From the IMG/VR virus record IMGVR_UViG_3300028025_003846, positions 1 to 32,294 of that record: DNA of 32,294 nucleotides. One strand, 5' to 3'. Source of the DNA: a virus. The position numbers and the translations under genes are program-made. The notes beneath the pieces are model-generated. The model had not been told where the DNA came from and did not search any database. It was given only the letters and a program-made list of their open reading frames with translations. This document shows positions 1 through 7,664 of the stretch, piece after piece (position 1 is the first letter of the stretch; every line of letters begins with the position of its first letter).

Positions 1-151
1 TTACGCAACCAATCATTTCTTCACCATCGAAAAGTCCATAGGCAAACATCGTAGATGCGCGACGGTGAAGATAGTGGCTCTCGACCACCATCTCATTTGC
101 GTCTTTCGACGCTATGGGTTTGATTGTGTAATCAATCACTCTTGTCTTCAT
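1..151 (-). CDS. Mom-like DNA modification protein, N-terminal part (cut by window edge)
   Basis: The minus strand is open from an ATG at 151 to the left edge, about 50 codons. The visible residues carry an HYLHRR motif around residue 27 followed by FAYGLFDGEEMIGCV. This is the layout of the N-terminus of phage Mu Mom-type proteins (GNAT-like fold), which modify adenines in phage DNA to evade restriction. The catalytic C-terminal half lies outside the window, so the assignment rests on about 50 residues. The start overlaps the end of the small zinc-binding gene at 132-284, as expected for one operon. A second Mom-like gene sits at 1832-2374. A different GNAT acetyltransferase is the main alternative. 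Confidence 0.55.
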   Translation of the reverse strand, partial: MKTRVIDYTIKPIASKDANEMVVESHYLHRRASTMFAYGLFDGEEMIGCV

Positions 152-284
152 CTTCTTGCTTATGACATATCGGGCAATAGCATAGCCAAACTTTGTCGTA
201 ATACTTTATTTCTTTTTTACAGTTGGGGTGATGCCCAGTCATACAAAATCCGCAAAGGCGACTTCCCTCTACCGAAGATGCCAC
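132..284 (-). CDS. Small cysteine-rich zinc-binding protein (50 aa)
   Basis: Starts with GTG at 284 behind a good AAGGAG ribosome binding site and ends with TGA at 132-134. The protein has a C-x2-C-x3-HH-x3-C pattern followed by C-x-C-x2-CH, which fits a compact zinc-binding fold, then an acidic lysine-containing tail. Short proteins with a CGxCxTGxHxxC core are familiar as hypothetical proteins in actinobacteria and their phages. It overlaps the glycosyltransferase end by 16 bp and the next gene's start by 20 bp, so it is translationally coupled to both. The function is unknown; a nucleic-acid or protein adaptor role is only a guess. Confidence 0.7.
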   Translation of the reverse strand: MASSVEGSRLCGFCMTGHHPNCKKEIKYYDKVWLCYCPICHKQEDEDKSD

Positions 285-937
285 ACACTCTCCTTGTGGT
301 GGTCAACCTTGATAGTTGGGTCGAGCATAATTTTCATACCTGCTCGTCTCGCGTTCATACACCAAGAGTAGTCCTCACCGATATCCAAGGTGATTCTTTT
401 CTCTGGGTGGTCAATTCTTTCGATTCGGAACCAAGGTCTTTGCATACGCTCGAAGACGCCAGACTTCATCGAGATGAATCCGAATCCAACTCCGAAGACT
501 TCGATTGGTTCATCGACCATAAAGAAATCTAATTCTTTACAGTTGATTGGGCTGATACCGTCAGGGGCAAATCTAGAAACAGAAACTGACATATCTCCAA
601 TCTGTGTGTAATACATACCACTAATGATTTCGTGCTCACTTGTGATTAGTTTTTCAAACGCCTCAGGTCCCCACGAGATATCTGAATCAATCCAAACAAC
701 TCTGTCGTAGGTGTACTTACCTGAACCAATCTCATTGGTATCCCAGTTGGCGTGCTGTTCGTCAATCGCTGTCATTTCTCTAGCGTGAGACACAAGTGAA
801 GACGCACAGTTGATGAACTTGTAGGTTAGACCGCGAGCGGTTAGCCACTTGGTAGTTTCGATTAGCGCACCAACATAGGTGTTGTGTAGCAATCTGCCTG
901 GCGTGGCAATCACAATGTTGTAGTGTGGCTTACTCAA
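269..937 (-). CDS. Glycosyltransferase family 2-like protein (GT-A fold)
   Basis: 222 residues beginning with TTG at 937. The N-terminus (YNIVIATPGR) resembles a GT-A Rossmann-like first strand. A DSD motif at about 84-86 in VWIDSDISWG is the expected metal and nucleotide-sugar binding site. A late GEDYSW segment resembles the catalytic-base region of GT2 enzymes. No membrane segment is seen, so it should be cytoplasmic. It lies among Mom-like genes, so phage DNA bases or virion proteins are possible acceptors, but the sequence does not tell which. It overlaps the preceding gene by 8 bp. A second, different glycosyltransferase lies at 16140-16841. Confidence 0.72.
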   Translation of the reverse strand: MSKPHYNIVIATPGRLLHNTYVGALIETTKWLTARGLTYKFINCASSLVSHAREMTAIDEQHANWDTNEIGSGKYTYDRVVWIDSDISWGPEAFEKLITSEHEIISGMYYTQIGDMSVSVSRFAPDGISPINCKELDFFMVDEPIEVFGVGFGFISMKSGVFERMQRPWFRIERIDHPEKRITLDIGEDYSWCMNARRAGMKIMLDPTIKVDHHKESVWHLR

Positions 938-1244
938 ATGGGTCTCCCATCGCTTTATCTGAACTTCGCTGAGTCCACTCGTCTACGAACTTCATAAACT
1001 TTTTGGTATTGACTTGCTGAATCTTATTGAAATCTTTCGGGTCAACAAGGCACAACTCTACCAGTCCAAACATCTGAATCAACTTGTCGTTGTTGTCAGC
1101 AAGCATAAAGTTCATCATCTTCTCAATCGGGATTTCCGACATCGAAGTGATTTGTATCTCTTCATCGCCTAGGGGAACGAAGACGATAGCGACATTATCG
1201 AACGCTGCGTCTACAAGTTCTTCAAAGAATTCAGGGTCTTCCAT
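930..1244 (-). CDS. Hypothetical protein, possibly tail assembly chaperone-like
   Basis: 104 residues from the ATG at 1244, which overlaps the upstream stop codon as TAATG; an in-frame TTG at 1253 is a weaker alternative. The protein is acidic and mostly helical. Its C-terminal half (LVELCLVDP, then KFMKFVDEWTQRSS) faintly resembles the C-terminal part of actinophage tail assembly chaperones. There is no tape-measure gene nearby and no visible slippery frameshift site, so this stays a weak resemblance. It is in the same minus-strand operon as the glycosyltransferase and the 184-residue protein upstream. Confidence 0.6.
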   Translation of the reverse strand: MEDPEFFEELVDAAFDNVAIVFVPLGDEEIQITSMSEIPIEKMMNFMLADNNDKLIQMFGLVELCLVDPKDFNKIQQVNTKKFMKFVDEWTQRSSDKAMGDPFE

Positions 1245-1798
1245 TAGTCCCAACCTCTACAACCGTCATAGGTATCATCGTACTGGCGATATGGAATTAG
1301 AGTCCACATACCAAAGTACTTTTTGTTTTCTGAGTCCCAGTCGTGAAGTTTTAGGCAACTGCCACACATTGCTTGACGAGGGGTACTTTCAGTGACCCCA
1401 GCGAGTCTAAACTCTTGCTCAATCTTCATAGCAGTCTCAGCGAATTGATAGCGTGCTTGCTCAAGAGTCTCAAAAGAGTTCTTTTCGTATCCACCGACAA
1501 GACCAGAGTTCTTGGCATCCCAATTGGTCTTGTAGCAAATCTTCCAAGGTCTTGGCTTTGGGTCAATCTCATAGTTGTCGGAAGAGCGTGGTCTGGAGTC
1601 AATGTCAAATCCAATGACCATACGGAACCCACCGATTTGGTTAGGGAACATATGCCACCCGCCAACTTCCCACTCCCACTTGGCGTCATACTCTTGAATC
1701 TGTAGTTCGTTGTAGGCTTGAAATTCTTGAACGAGTTCTTCGTCAGTCCAAAGTTTCTTGGCTATGCCAAGTTTCTTCTCTAAGGGTGTTGGTCCCAT
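1244..1798 (-). CDS. Hypothetical protein with central Trp/Gly-rich region
   Basis: 184 residues from the ATG at 1798, chosen because AGGAG at 1805-1809 sits six bases upstream. A longer start at 1816 lies only four bases from a TATAAA element and has no ribosome binding site. The N-terminus is helical (PLEKKLGIAKKLWTDEELVQEF). The middle contains WEWEVGGWHMFPNQIGGF, and a CGSCLKLHD cysteine pair is near residue 150. I do not recognise the family. It ends overlapping the next gene's ATG. The tryptophan-rich centre suggests a folded globular domain, and the CxxC pair could bind a metal. Confidence 0.65.
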   Translation of the reverse strand: MGPTPLEKKLGIAKKLWTDEELVQEFQAYNELQIQEYDAKWEWEVGGWHMFPNQIGGFRMVIGFDIDSRPRSSDNYEIDPKPRPWKICYKTNWDAKNSGLVGGYEKNSFETLEQARYQFAETAMKIEQEFRLAGVTESTPRQAMCGSCLKLHDWDSENKKYFGMWTLIPYRQYDDTYDGCRGWD

Positions 1799-1831
1799 TT
1801 TCATCTCCTGTGTCATTTTGTTTATACCAGT

Positions 1832-2374
1832 TTATAGACTCTCTTCGGTTTTGTCAACCTCTTCATAATCTTTCAACTTGTATTCCCATCTTATCTTTGG
1901 GGCTAGGCTCTGCTCTTTATTTCGCTTTCGTGTTGTTGTAGTCCACGCTAGTCCTTGGCTCAATGAAGCCTCAACCCAGTTATCTGCTTTGTAGATTGTT
2001 CCCAGATGAACCTCTGTGTCCTGATAGGAAATCAACATAGCGATAGTCGGCTTGTTAGCCACAATCCATCGACGCATAAATCTGAGCATATGAGTTGCTG
2101 TGTTCTTAGGACAACCATCGCTGATTGCCATTCGTCTCAACTCAAGCATCTGCTTTCCATACTTGAACCTATTCTGAGCAACTGGACTACTCCAGATTCC
2201 AACAGCGACATACTCACCGTTCTCGTCTTTGGCTCCGAAACAAACATAGGCAGTGTTGCGAACAACATTGCTCCAATGTATGTAAGGTAATCGACTGTGC
2301 CACTTGTCATTTAGTTCACAGGCTAACTTCGCCTTGATTACTTCATAGACAAGTTCTTTTGGACTATCGACCAC
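1832..2374 (-). CDS. Mom-like DNA modification protein (GNAT-type)
   Basis: 180 residues with a GTG start at 2374 overlapping the upstream gene by 11 bp. Segments in order match the Mom family: a strand region ending VAVGIWSSPVA (56-66), LELRRMAI (77-84), a PKNTATHML helix (89-97), and SYQDTEVHLGTIYKADNW (116-133). The last is equivalent to the ADxxxGHxGTxYQAxxF signature of Mu Mom and relatives. Mom proteins replace the exocyclic amine of adenine with a bulky group and protect phage DNA from restriction enzymes. The C-terminal basic stretch TTTRKRNKEQ could contact DNA. Substrate and product cannot be read from sequence. An unrelated GNAT acetyltransferase is the alternative. Confidence 0.68.
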   Translation of the reverse strand: MVDSPKELVYEVIKAKLACELNDKWHSRLPYIHWSNVVRNTAYVCFGAKDENGEYVAVGIWSSPVAQNRFKYGKQMLELRRMAISDGCPKNTATHMLRFMRRWIVANKPTIAMLISYQDTEVHLGTIYKADNWVEASLSQGLAWTTTTRKRNKEQSLAPKIRWEYKLKDYEEVDKTEESL

Positions 2375-2831
2375 TTCGGCAGTCTCGACATAGCAACTTG
2401 TCGAAACCAGTTGCCTCGTTAGAAATCTGACCAGTCTGAGTTACTGGACAAGGAACAACTGGAACTTCTGCTCCACACTTGTCGCACTTGACTTCGATAA
2501 CCCACTCGACAGAACCACCAGTTGTAGTTACTGAAACGATTCCCTGAGTCAAAGCGTGTAGACCAGCACTACCGTGAGTCTTCTTCATAAAGGCTCTTGA
2601 GTTGCTTGTCTCAATGACTGGTCTTGGTGTCTTACAAGGACAGGTCTGTTTCTGAGCATTACATTTGTAAACTCCTCGACCCTCGATAAAAGCGTGATAG
2701 CCCATCGCGTGTCCACAGATACAAATTCGCCCATCTCTGTTTCCAGTCTGAGCAATCTTGTCTGATACTTCTTTTGCTTCGTCTTCACTCAAATCTAGAA
2801 AGTCGAAGACGGACTTTGAATTATTTTCCAT
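2364..2831 (-). CDS. Cysteine-rich zinc-binding protein
   Basis: 155 residues from the ATG at 2831. There are two cysteine clusters. Residues about 37-67 hold CICGHAMGYH followed by CNAQKQTCPC, and the C-terminus holds KCDKCG then CRDC. This suggests two small zinc-binding modules on either side of a Gly/Thr-rich middle. The start lies six bases behind a TAGGGT -10-like element (2838-2843), with no ribosome binding site, so the mRNA is probably leaderless. It is the first gene of the leftward operon that includes the Mom-like genes. The function is unknown; a nucleic-acid-binding role is an inference. Confidence 0.68.
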   Translation of the reverse strand: MENNSKSVFDFLDLSEDEAKEVSDKIAQTGNRDGRICICGHAMGYHAFIEGRGVYKCNAQKQTCPCKTPRPVIETSNSRAFMKKTHGSAGLHALTQGIVSVTTTGGSVEWVIEVKCDKCGAEVPVVPCPVTQTGQISNEATGFDKLLCRDCRSGR

Positions 2832-2843
2832 ACCAAAACCCTA
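2832..2843 (-). promoter_or_regulatory. Putative leaderless promoter -10 for the Mom operon
   Basis: On the minus strand TAGGGT (2838-2843) is followed by TTTGGT and then the ATG at 2831. This is a TANNNT hexamer placed so that transcription would start at or next to the start codon. The same TTTGGT spacer precedes the plus-strand gene at 25402. No convincing -35 was found. Confidence 0.4.
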
Positions 2844-2979
2844 TCACAAAATCTCTACCTAATCCTATTCAACGACACTCAATTACTTATCTGATTTATC
2901 TATTCATTGGATTGTGTTTACTGCCACCCATGAGAGCACCTCTTAACGCGTATAGGGAATTCAATTCAATGAATCATTG

Positions 2980-3201
2980 AATACTATTGAGTACTGGATA
3001 CTATCAAGAAACTTTTTTGAAAAACTGCTTTTGCTGACAGTATCCGAGAATTTCACTTTTTACCCTGCTATCCGAAATCTTTTTTGAAAACTTGTAAAAG
3101 CCGATAGTATGTTGACATTTGTATTTGTACCAGTACCCTAGATAAAGTCAAGATACTATCACCAAACATATTTCTAAAAAAGGTCAAAACTCGATAGTAT
3201 C
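2980..3201. repeat. Array of GATANTATC palindromes (operator or iteron region)
   Basis: This gene-free control region contains GATACTATC at 2997-3005 and 3152-3160, GATAGTATC at 3193-3201, near matches GATAGTATG (3103-3111) and GACAGTATC (3036-3044), and weaker copies near 3064-3072 and 2981. The core GATA-N-TATC is an odd-centred palindrome. The copies form three units of about 48-50 bp, each with a left GATACTATC-like and a right GATAGTATC-like arm around an A/T-rich centre. The first two units share a CTTTTTTGAAAA stretch (about 3011 and 3080). In unit three the arms are complementary over 10 bp. Binding sites for a repressor, or replication iterons, are the likely explanations. Confidence 0.65.
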
Positions 3202-3206
3202 TATGC

Positions 3207-3235
3207 TTGACAATCACAAAAAACTGGTGTTCAAT
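3207..3235 (+). promoter_or_regulatory. Putative promoter for the rightward operon
   Basis: TTGACA at 3207-3212, a 17-base spacer, TTCAAT at 3230-3235, then six bases to an ATG at 3242. This would give a leaderless transcript starting at the ATG. It directly adjoins the GATANTATC array, so the array could control it. Confidence 0.5.
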
Positions 3236-3241
3236 AGAACT

Positions 3242-3658
3242 ATGAATGAACTTGTAATGCGACTCGCAGACTCCTATTTTCTCAAAAGAATCGAGGAAGT
3301 CGATGGTCATATGATTTGGCACGGACCTTTCAAAAGAGAAGTCACCCACAACAAACCTGTGATTAGAAGGTCTAAGCCGACCAACCAAACACGCTCTGCG
3401 TCTCGCTATGCGTGGGAATTGGTCTACCCAGAACTAGCCGAAAACAGAAAACTTCGCTACACCTGTGGCAATGATATGTGTGTCGCACCAGAACACCAAG
3501 AAGTGATTCAGGACATCTGTCCTAGAGGGCACGCAATTACTGACTCCAACAAATACCTCAACAAACTGACCAATGGTTTCATCACTTATACCTGTCGTGT
3601 TTGCGTAACAACCGCTCACAAGGCTAAAAGACGGGCTGCCACACTTCAGGTAAAATAG
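3242..3658 (+). CDS. HNH-like protein with degenerate catalytic motif
   Basis: 138 residues from the ATG at 3242, preferred because a TTGACA-17-TTCAAT promoter sits six bases upstream. An ATG at 3203 would give 151 residues but has no ribosome binding site. The middle (HMIWHGP, then SRYAWELVYPEL, then YTCGNDMCVAPEHQ) follows the layout of phage HNH endonucleases (WxG ... AHRxxWEL ... HxCDNxxCVNPEHL). However, the AHR histidine is Ser, the HxC histidine is Tyr and the NPEH asparagine is Ala. A second module with CPRGH and CRVC plus a basic tail follows. It probably binds DNA with little or no cleavage. Being first behind the palindrome array, it could be an autoregulator. Confidence 0.65.
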   Translation: MNELVMRLADSYFLKRIEEVDGHMIWHGPFKREVTHNKPVIRRSKPTNQTRSASRYAWELVYPELAENRKLRYTCGNDMCVAPEHQEVIQDICPRGHAITDSNKYLNKLTNGFITYTCRVCVTTAHKAKRRAATLQVK

Positions 3659-3662
3659 AGGA

Positions 3663-3899
3663 GTGGCAGGTTTAGATGAATACAATTTGTTGGTAGAGGC
3701 GAATCTTCGTCGTCTACGACTTGCTACTGCGGTTGTCAATGAAGTCCACGATAATTTGATTGACCCTCTTTACCCACACTCAAAGGCTGACTTACTTCTT
3801 CAAGCAGAGGCTCTTCTAGAGTCTTCTTTCGCGTTGCTAGACGATGTTAGAGAGATAGTGTGGGCAAACCAATTCGGAGAACCAACTCCAAATAGTTAG
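3663..3899 (+). CDS. Small helical hypothetical protein
   Basis: 78 residues from GTG at 3663, preceded by TAGAGGA as a ribosome binding site. The sequence is acidic and almost wholly helical, with leucine-rich heptad-like spacing (LLVEANLRRLRLATAVV and LLLQAEALLESSFALL), so a helical bundle or short coiled coil is likely. It sits between the HNH-like gene and the giant coiled-coil protein, spaced by 4 and 11 bp, and so belongs to the same operon. No family is recognised. Confidence 0.6.
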   Translation: MAGLDEYNLLVEANLRRLRLATAVVNEVHDNLIDPLYPHSKADLLLQAEALLESSFALLDDVREIVWANQFGEPTPNS

Positions 3900-3910
3900 G
3901 AACCAGCAAA

Positions 3911-6900
3911 GTGCTACGCCCTCAAAAGGGCGAGGGAGAGCGCTCAAAACTCAATAGCAAAAAGAGAAAAGCACCACAGATTATTCTGACGGTGCTCATC
4001 TTCTCTACCCCACTCTGTATGGCACAGAGTGCGTTAGGTGCTACTTCTTCTTTTGGACTACAGTCTGAATTATCGCTACAACAGCAGCAACAACAAAAGG
4101 CGTCGCTACGCCCAGTAGGAAACTACCCCAATCAAAACCGTCAAACGAAATTTGCATCTTCAACTCCTATAATCTCTCAGGCAGACATTTCTGCGCTGGA
4201 GTCCAGACTATCACAATATAAGTCAACTTTGGCAACCCTGAAGTCTAAACCTGCCAGAAATCCATCTCTTCAAGCAACTGTCAACCAGCAGATAGCCACA
4301 GTAAACCAACAAATCTCTGACCTTGAAGAACTTATTGCCGAAGCCAAGAGAGACCTAGCGGAATACACGGCGGCTCAGAAGACCCTATCTATAGCATTAG
4401 AACGCTATACAGAAGCCCAAAAGAACACACAGGCTCTCTCCGAGAAGGTGTCCACCTATCAGCAAGAGTATGAGACCAATACTGATGTTTATAATAGAGC
4501 CACTCAAGAGTACGACTCCTCTCTTGCGACTCTCAACACAATCAAGGCTGAACTACAAGCAGCCGAAGACGCTCTGCTATCTGCTGACGCGTCTCTGACT
4601 ACTCAAATAGCAATCACCAATGACGCCCTCACCGACCTCAACAACGCTAAAGCACTAACAGCACAAGCAGGGTCTTCAGTAGGTCTAGCAGAAGAAGCAC
4701 TCATCTCTGCCACACAGAACTTGTCAAACGCTTCTTCAAACAAATCACAAGCACAAGCACAGTACGACACAGCCCTTAGCAACTTACAAGAGGCAGAGTC
4801 AGCGTTCACTACAGCACAGGCTAATCTTCAAGCAGCGCAGAACGCTTATGATACCAATCTGATACCAGACCCTAACTGGACACCACCTACTTATCAAAAA
4901 GAAAACATACGCACCATCACAAACACCAGACAAGTAGAAGTCAAGACCCTTGTTCCAACCACAACTACCTCTTTCCAAGAGCAGGTAATCCCAAACCTAC
5001 TGCCTAACCCAACACTAACCACCACAGATGGTTGGAGCGGAGTTTACTGGGGGTGGCAAGGCTCACAGCCCGGTATGTACGATGGAGAGATTACCTTCTC
5101 TTATATGGACCAAACAGTCAGCCAAGGTCTTTATTCTGGACCTTTCAACAACGCAACTCTTACTTTATCTGCCGACTGGTTCAGCGACTGGACTGCGGAC
5201 AGTTACTCAATGACTGTCACAGCAGAGGACATCAACCGAAACCCAGTCGGAACTGCTACATACACCAACACAAGAACAGCACACGACTGGATAAATAGAA
5301 GTGTAACCCTCACAGCCACAGGACCTGTTTCTTACATCACCGTTTCATTCTCTGGAATAGACCACGGTTTTTGGTATGGAATGTATGGACCTCGTATGAA
5401 AAATCCAGTACTACAAGTTACTCACGGAGAGTATGTAACTGAAACAACCTACGAAGAAGTCATCACTTACGAGGAAGAAACTTACTACACCTACGAGACT
5501 TACTACACCACTGAACTTGTTCAGCCACAAACAGGTCTAACAGTTAGGGTCTACAACCAACTACCTACATCTAACCCCCAGCGTTCCGACACAGCCTATA
5601 ACTTATGTAAGACCACCACACTTACCAGCATCAATCACAACTGGGGTGGCGGAGACATCTTGGGCTGTGGCTCTGACCGAGTAATGCTTCACTACACGGG
5701 CTACCTCACACCAACTGAGAACATTACTTCCCTTAGAGGCTTGGCAGATGATGGCTTCTATCTAGATGTCAATGGCGTCAATGCCATCAACAACTGGGCC
5801 CTAAAAGGCTGTAGTGGAAACTGGAACCCTGTCTCATTAGAAGCAGGTAAAACTTACGAGATTGACGCTTGGTTCTTTGAGTGGGGTGGCGGTGCTTGTT
5901 CTATCCTCAACTATCAATCAGCCAATGGCGAGGGTGTGGTTCCAGAAGCGTGGTACACAAACGCTATCTCTGCCCCACTCATCAAGAACCCTGCCCTACT
6001 TCCAGCACTTGAAGAAGCCCAAGCAACTTATGACTTAGCACTATCTAATAAGCAGTCATCAGGCTTGACTTTAGTGGAGAAAGATTCTGAACTAAATAAC
6101 GCTATTACCGACTATGACTTAGCACTAAGTAATAAACAGGCTGCTTCCGAAGAACTTTCTTCATCTCAATCTGTATTGGACAGCGCAATTACTATCCAGT
6201 CAGACAGCCAGACTTTATATAATACGGAACTGGCTAAGCAAGAAACCTTGGAAGCAACGAAGGTAGATGCCCGGAATAGCGTAAGCACTGTTACACAGAA
6301 AGTTACAACAGCACAGACTGACCTAGATGTCAAAACCCAATCAGTCGCTACAGCCCAGTCAGTAAAAGAGACCACTTTCCAAACTCTGTCCGTTGAGCAA
6401 GCAAACCTTGAAGAAGCAGTTGAAGGTGAGTCTGTAGCATTAGCCACTAAGTCAGAAGCGGAAGACACCCTGACAGTAAAGCAACAACTTGCTTCTACTT
6501 CTATCGAGACTGCTTCCTCTAAAGCAGAAGTCATCTCTTTCGCAGAGGTAGAGACCACAATCGAAACTCCAGCAGAAGAGGGTTCAAAAGAAATCCCAGC
6601 AGAACTGTCTGCCGAGAATCTTATGGAAGTCAACCTAGAAGAAGTAGACCCAACTGAACTTACCGAGGCACAAGCAGAGCAACTGGTAGAGGCAGCCCTC
6701 GAAACTTTCCTCACAGCAGAAGAGGGTAGCCCAGAGTATGAACAGGCTCTTGATGCTCTTTACCTTGCTGCGGAGCAAGATGACATTGAACTCTCACCAG
6801 AACTCGCTGCTATCCCAGGTCTTGCTGGAGCAGTAGAAGTTCTGAACTTCCTTGGCAACGCTGGAGCAGATATGTCTCCAAAGGTTCGTGAAGAGTCAGA

Positions 6901-7030
6901 AAAGATTGTGGTCACCGCCGTTGTCGCAGCAGGTGTCGCAGTTCAAGCAGCAGCAGGTGCTGCCACAAGCGCAGCCGTTTCAGCAGGTGGCTCCACAGGC
7001 TCAAGCGGTTCAAGAAGAATAGGAAAGTAA
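3911..7030 (+). CDS. Large exported coiled-coil protein with CBM-like and PA14-like domains
   Basis: 1039 residues from GTG at 3911. The basic N-terminus and hydrophobic stretch IILTVLIFSTPLCMA ending ALGA at about 44 look like a signal peptide. Residues about 86-315 are Ala/Gln-rich coiled coil. About 360-505 (LLPNPTL ... GWSGVYWGW, many aromatics) resemble a carbohydrate-binding jelly roll. A Tyr/Glu/Thr-rich linker follows. About 539-665 resemble PA14 (LRGLADDGFYLDVNG and EIDAWFFEWGGGA). A second coiled coil with repeated YDLALSNKQ units spans about 696-873. An acidic segment and a hydrophobic Ala-rich tail (about 999-1025) end it. A surface or virion adhesin that binds host glycans is an inference. 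It shares an operon with the lysis genes. Confidence 0.72.
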   Translation: MLRPQKGEGERSKLNSKKRKAPQIILTVLIFSTPLCMAQSALGATSSFGLQSELSLQQQQQQKASLRPVGNYPNQNRQTKFASSTPIISQADISALESRLSQYKSTLATLKSKPARNPSLQATVNQQIATVNQQISDLEELIAEAKRDLAEYTAAQKTLSIALERYTEAQKNTQALSEKVSTYQQEYETNTDVYNRATQEYDSSLATLNTIKAELQAAEDALLSADASLTTQIAITNDALTDLNNAKALTAQAGSSVGLAEEALISATQNLSNASSNKSQAQAQYDTALSNLQEAESAFTTAQANLQAAQNAYDTNLIPDPNWTPPTYQKENIRTITNTRQVEVKTLVPTTTTSFQEQVIPNLLPNPTLTTTDGWSGVYWGWQGSQPGMYDGEITFSYMDQTVSQGLYSGPFNNATLTLSADWFSDWTADSYSMTVTAEDINRNPVGTATYTNTRTAHDWINRSVTLTATGPVSYITVSFSGIDHGFWYGMYGPRMKNPVLQVTHGEYVTETTYEEVITYEEETYYTYETYYTTELVQPQTGLTVRVYNQLPTSNPQRSDTAYNLCKTTTLTSINHNWGGGDILGCGSDRVMLHYTGYLTPTENITSLRGLADDGFYLDVNGVNAINNWALKGCSGNWNPVSLEAGKTYEIDAWFFEWGGGACSILNYQSANGEGVVPEAWYTNAISAPLIKNPALLPALEEAQATYDLALSNKQSSGLTLVEKDSELNNAITDYDLALSNKQAASEELSSSQSVLDSAITIQSDSQTLYNTELAKQETLEATKVDARNSVSTVTQKVTTAQTDLDVKTQSVATAQSVKETTFQTLSVEQANLEEAVEGESVALATKSEAEDTLTVKQQLASTSIETASSKAEVISFAEVETTIETPAEEGSKEIPAELSAENLMEVNLEEVDPTELTEAQAEQLVEAALETFLTAEEGSPEYEQALDALYLAAEQDDIELSPELAAIPGLAGAVEVLNFLGNAGADMSPKVREESEKIVVTAVVAAGVAVQAAAGAATSAAVSAGGSTGSSGSRRIGK

Positions 7031-7032
7031 GT

Positions 7033-7449
7033 ATGTACGAATACAGAGTCAAGAGTGTCTTGGCAGTAGTTGACGGAGACACTATCGATGTCGACATTGA
7101 CTTAGGCTTTGACATTTCAATCACCAAGCGAGTTCGTCTTGCTGGCATTGACACCCCAGAGTCTCGCACAACAGATAAGGCAGAAAAGGTTCTTGGTCTT
7201 GAAGTCAAAGAACTTCTCAAGAAGAAACTAAAGGCTACCACAGTCATCGTTATCAGAACAGAGAAGCCAGACTCATCAGAGAAGTATGGTCGCGTTCTGG
7301 GCTGGCTATACCTTGACGGAGATGGACAGTCCGTCAATCACGCACTTATCGCAGGTGGTTATGCGTGGGGGTATATGGGAGACACAAAAGTAAAAGACTT
7401 TGAGGAACTAAAAGCCAAACGAGCACTTGCTCAGAAAGAAGAAAAGTAA
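7033..7449 (+). CDS. Staphylococcal nuclease-like (thermonuclease, SNase) protein
   Basis: 138 residues, about the size of a single SNase domain, with no signal peptide. The catalytic set is visible: VVDGDT with D16, RVRLAGIDTPE with R35, D40, T41 and E43, and EKYGRVLGW with R87. These match the calcium ligands and catalytic arginines of the family almost number for number. It should hydrolyse DNA or RNA in a calcium-dependent way. In this phage it might degrade host DNA or trim phage DNA; its place between the adhesin-like gene and the holin-like genes does not settle which. It begins three bases after the upstream stop. Confidence 0.88.
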   Translation: MYEYRVKSVLAVVDGDTIDVDIDLGFDISITKRVRLAGIDTPESRTTDKAEKVLGLEVKELLKKKLKATTVIVIRTEKPDSSEKYGRVLGWLYLDGDGQSVNHALIAGGYAWGYMGDTKVKDFEELKAKRALAQKEEK

Positions 7450-7664
7450 TGAAAGACAAACTAATGCTAATCATCACCATAGGCATACTTGCGTTCATAA
7501 GCGTAGTAGTTATTGGTGAATATGTAGCAATGCTGGCAGCCCAGCAAATTACGGGAGAAGCAGTAGCAACCAACCCAGAAGCAATCGCTCTGGTACAAAA
7601 CGCCCTCGTTGGTCTAATCGGTATTATCGGTGGATACTTCGCTGGCAAGAAAGAAGATAAATAA
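7449..7664 (+). CDS. Holin-like small membrane protein
   Basis: 71 residues; the ATG overlaps the nuclease stop as TAATG. There are two membrane segments, about 5-30 (LMLIITIGILAFISVVVIGEYVAML) and about 48-65 (ALVGLIGIIGGYFAG), joined by a short loop, with a charged KKEDK tail. This is the topology of small class II holins. The next gene also encodes a two-segment membrane protein and the endolysin lies downstream in the same operon, which supports a lysis role. Which of the two is the holin and which an antiholin or accessory protein cannot be told from sequence. Confidence 0.65.
   Translation: MKDKLMLIITIGILAFISVVVIGEYVAMLAAQQITGEAVATNPEAIALVQNALVGLIGIIGGYFAGKKEDK

Noticed and set aside
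65-532. Plus-strand frame at the left edge
   Set aside because: It is antisense to the glycosyltransferase, the zinc-binding gene and the Mom-like gene, all of which show clear motifs on the minus strand.
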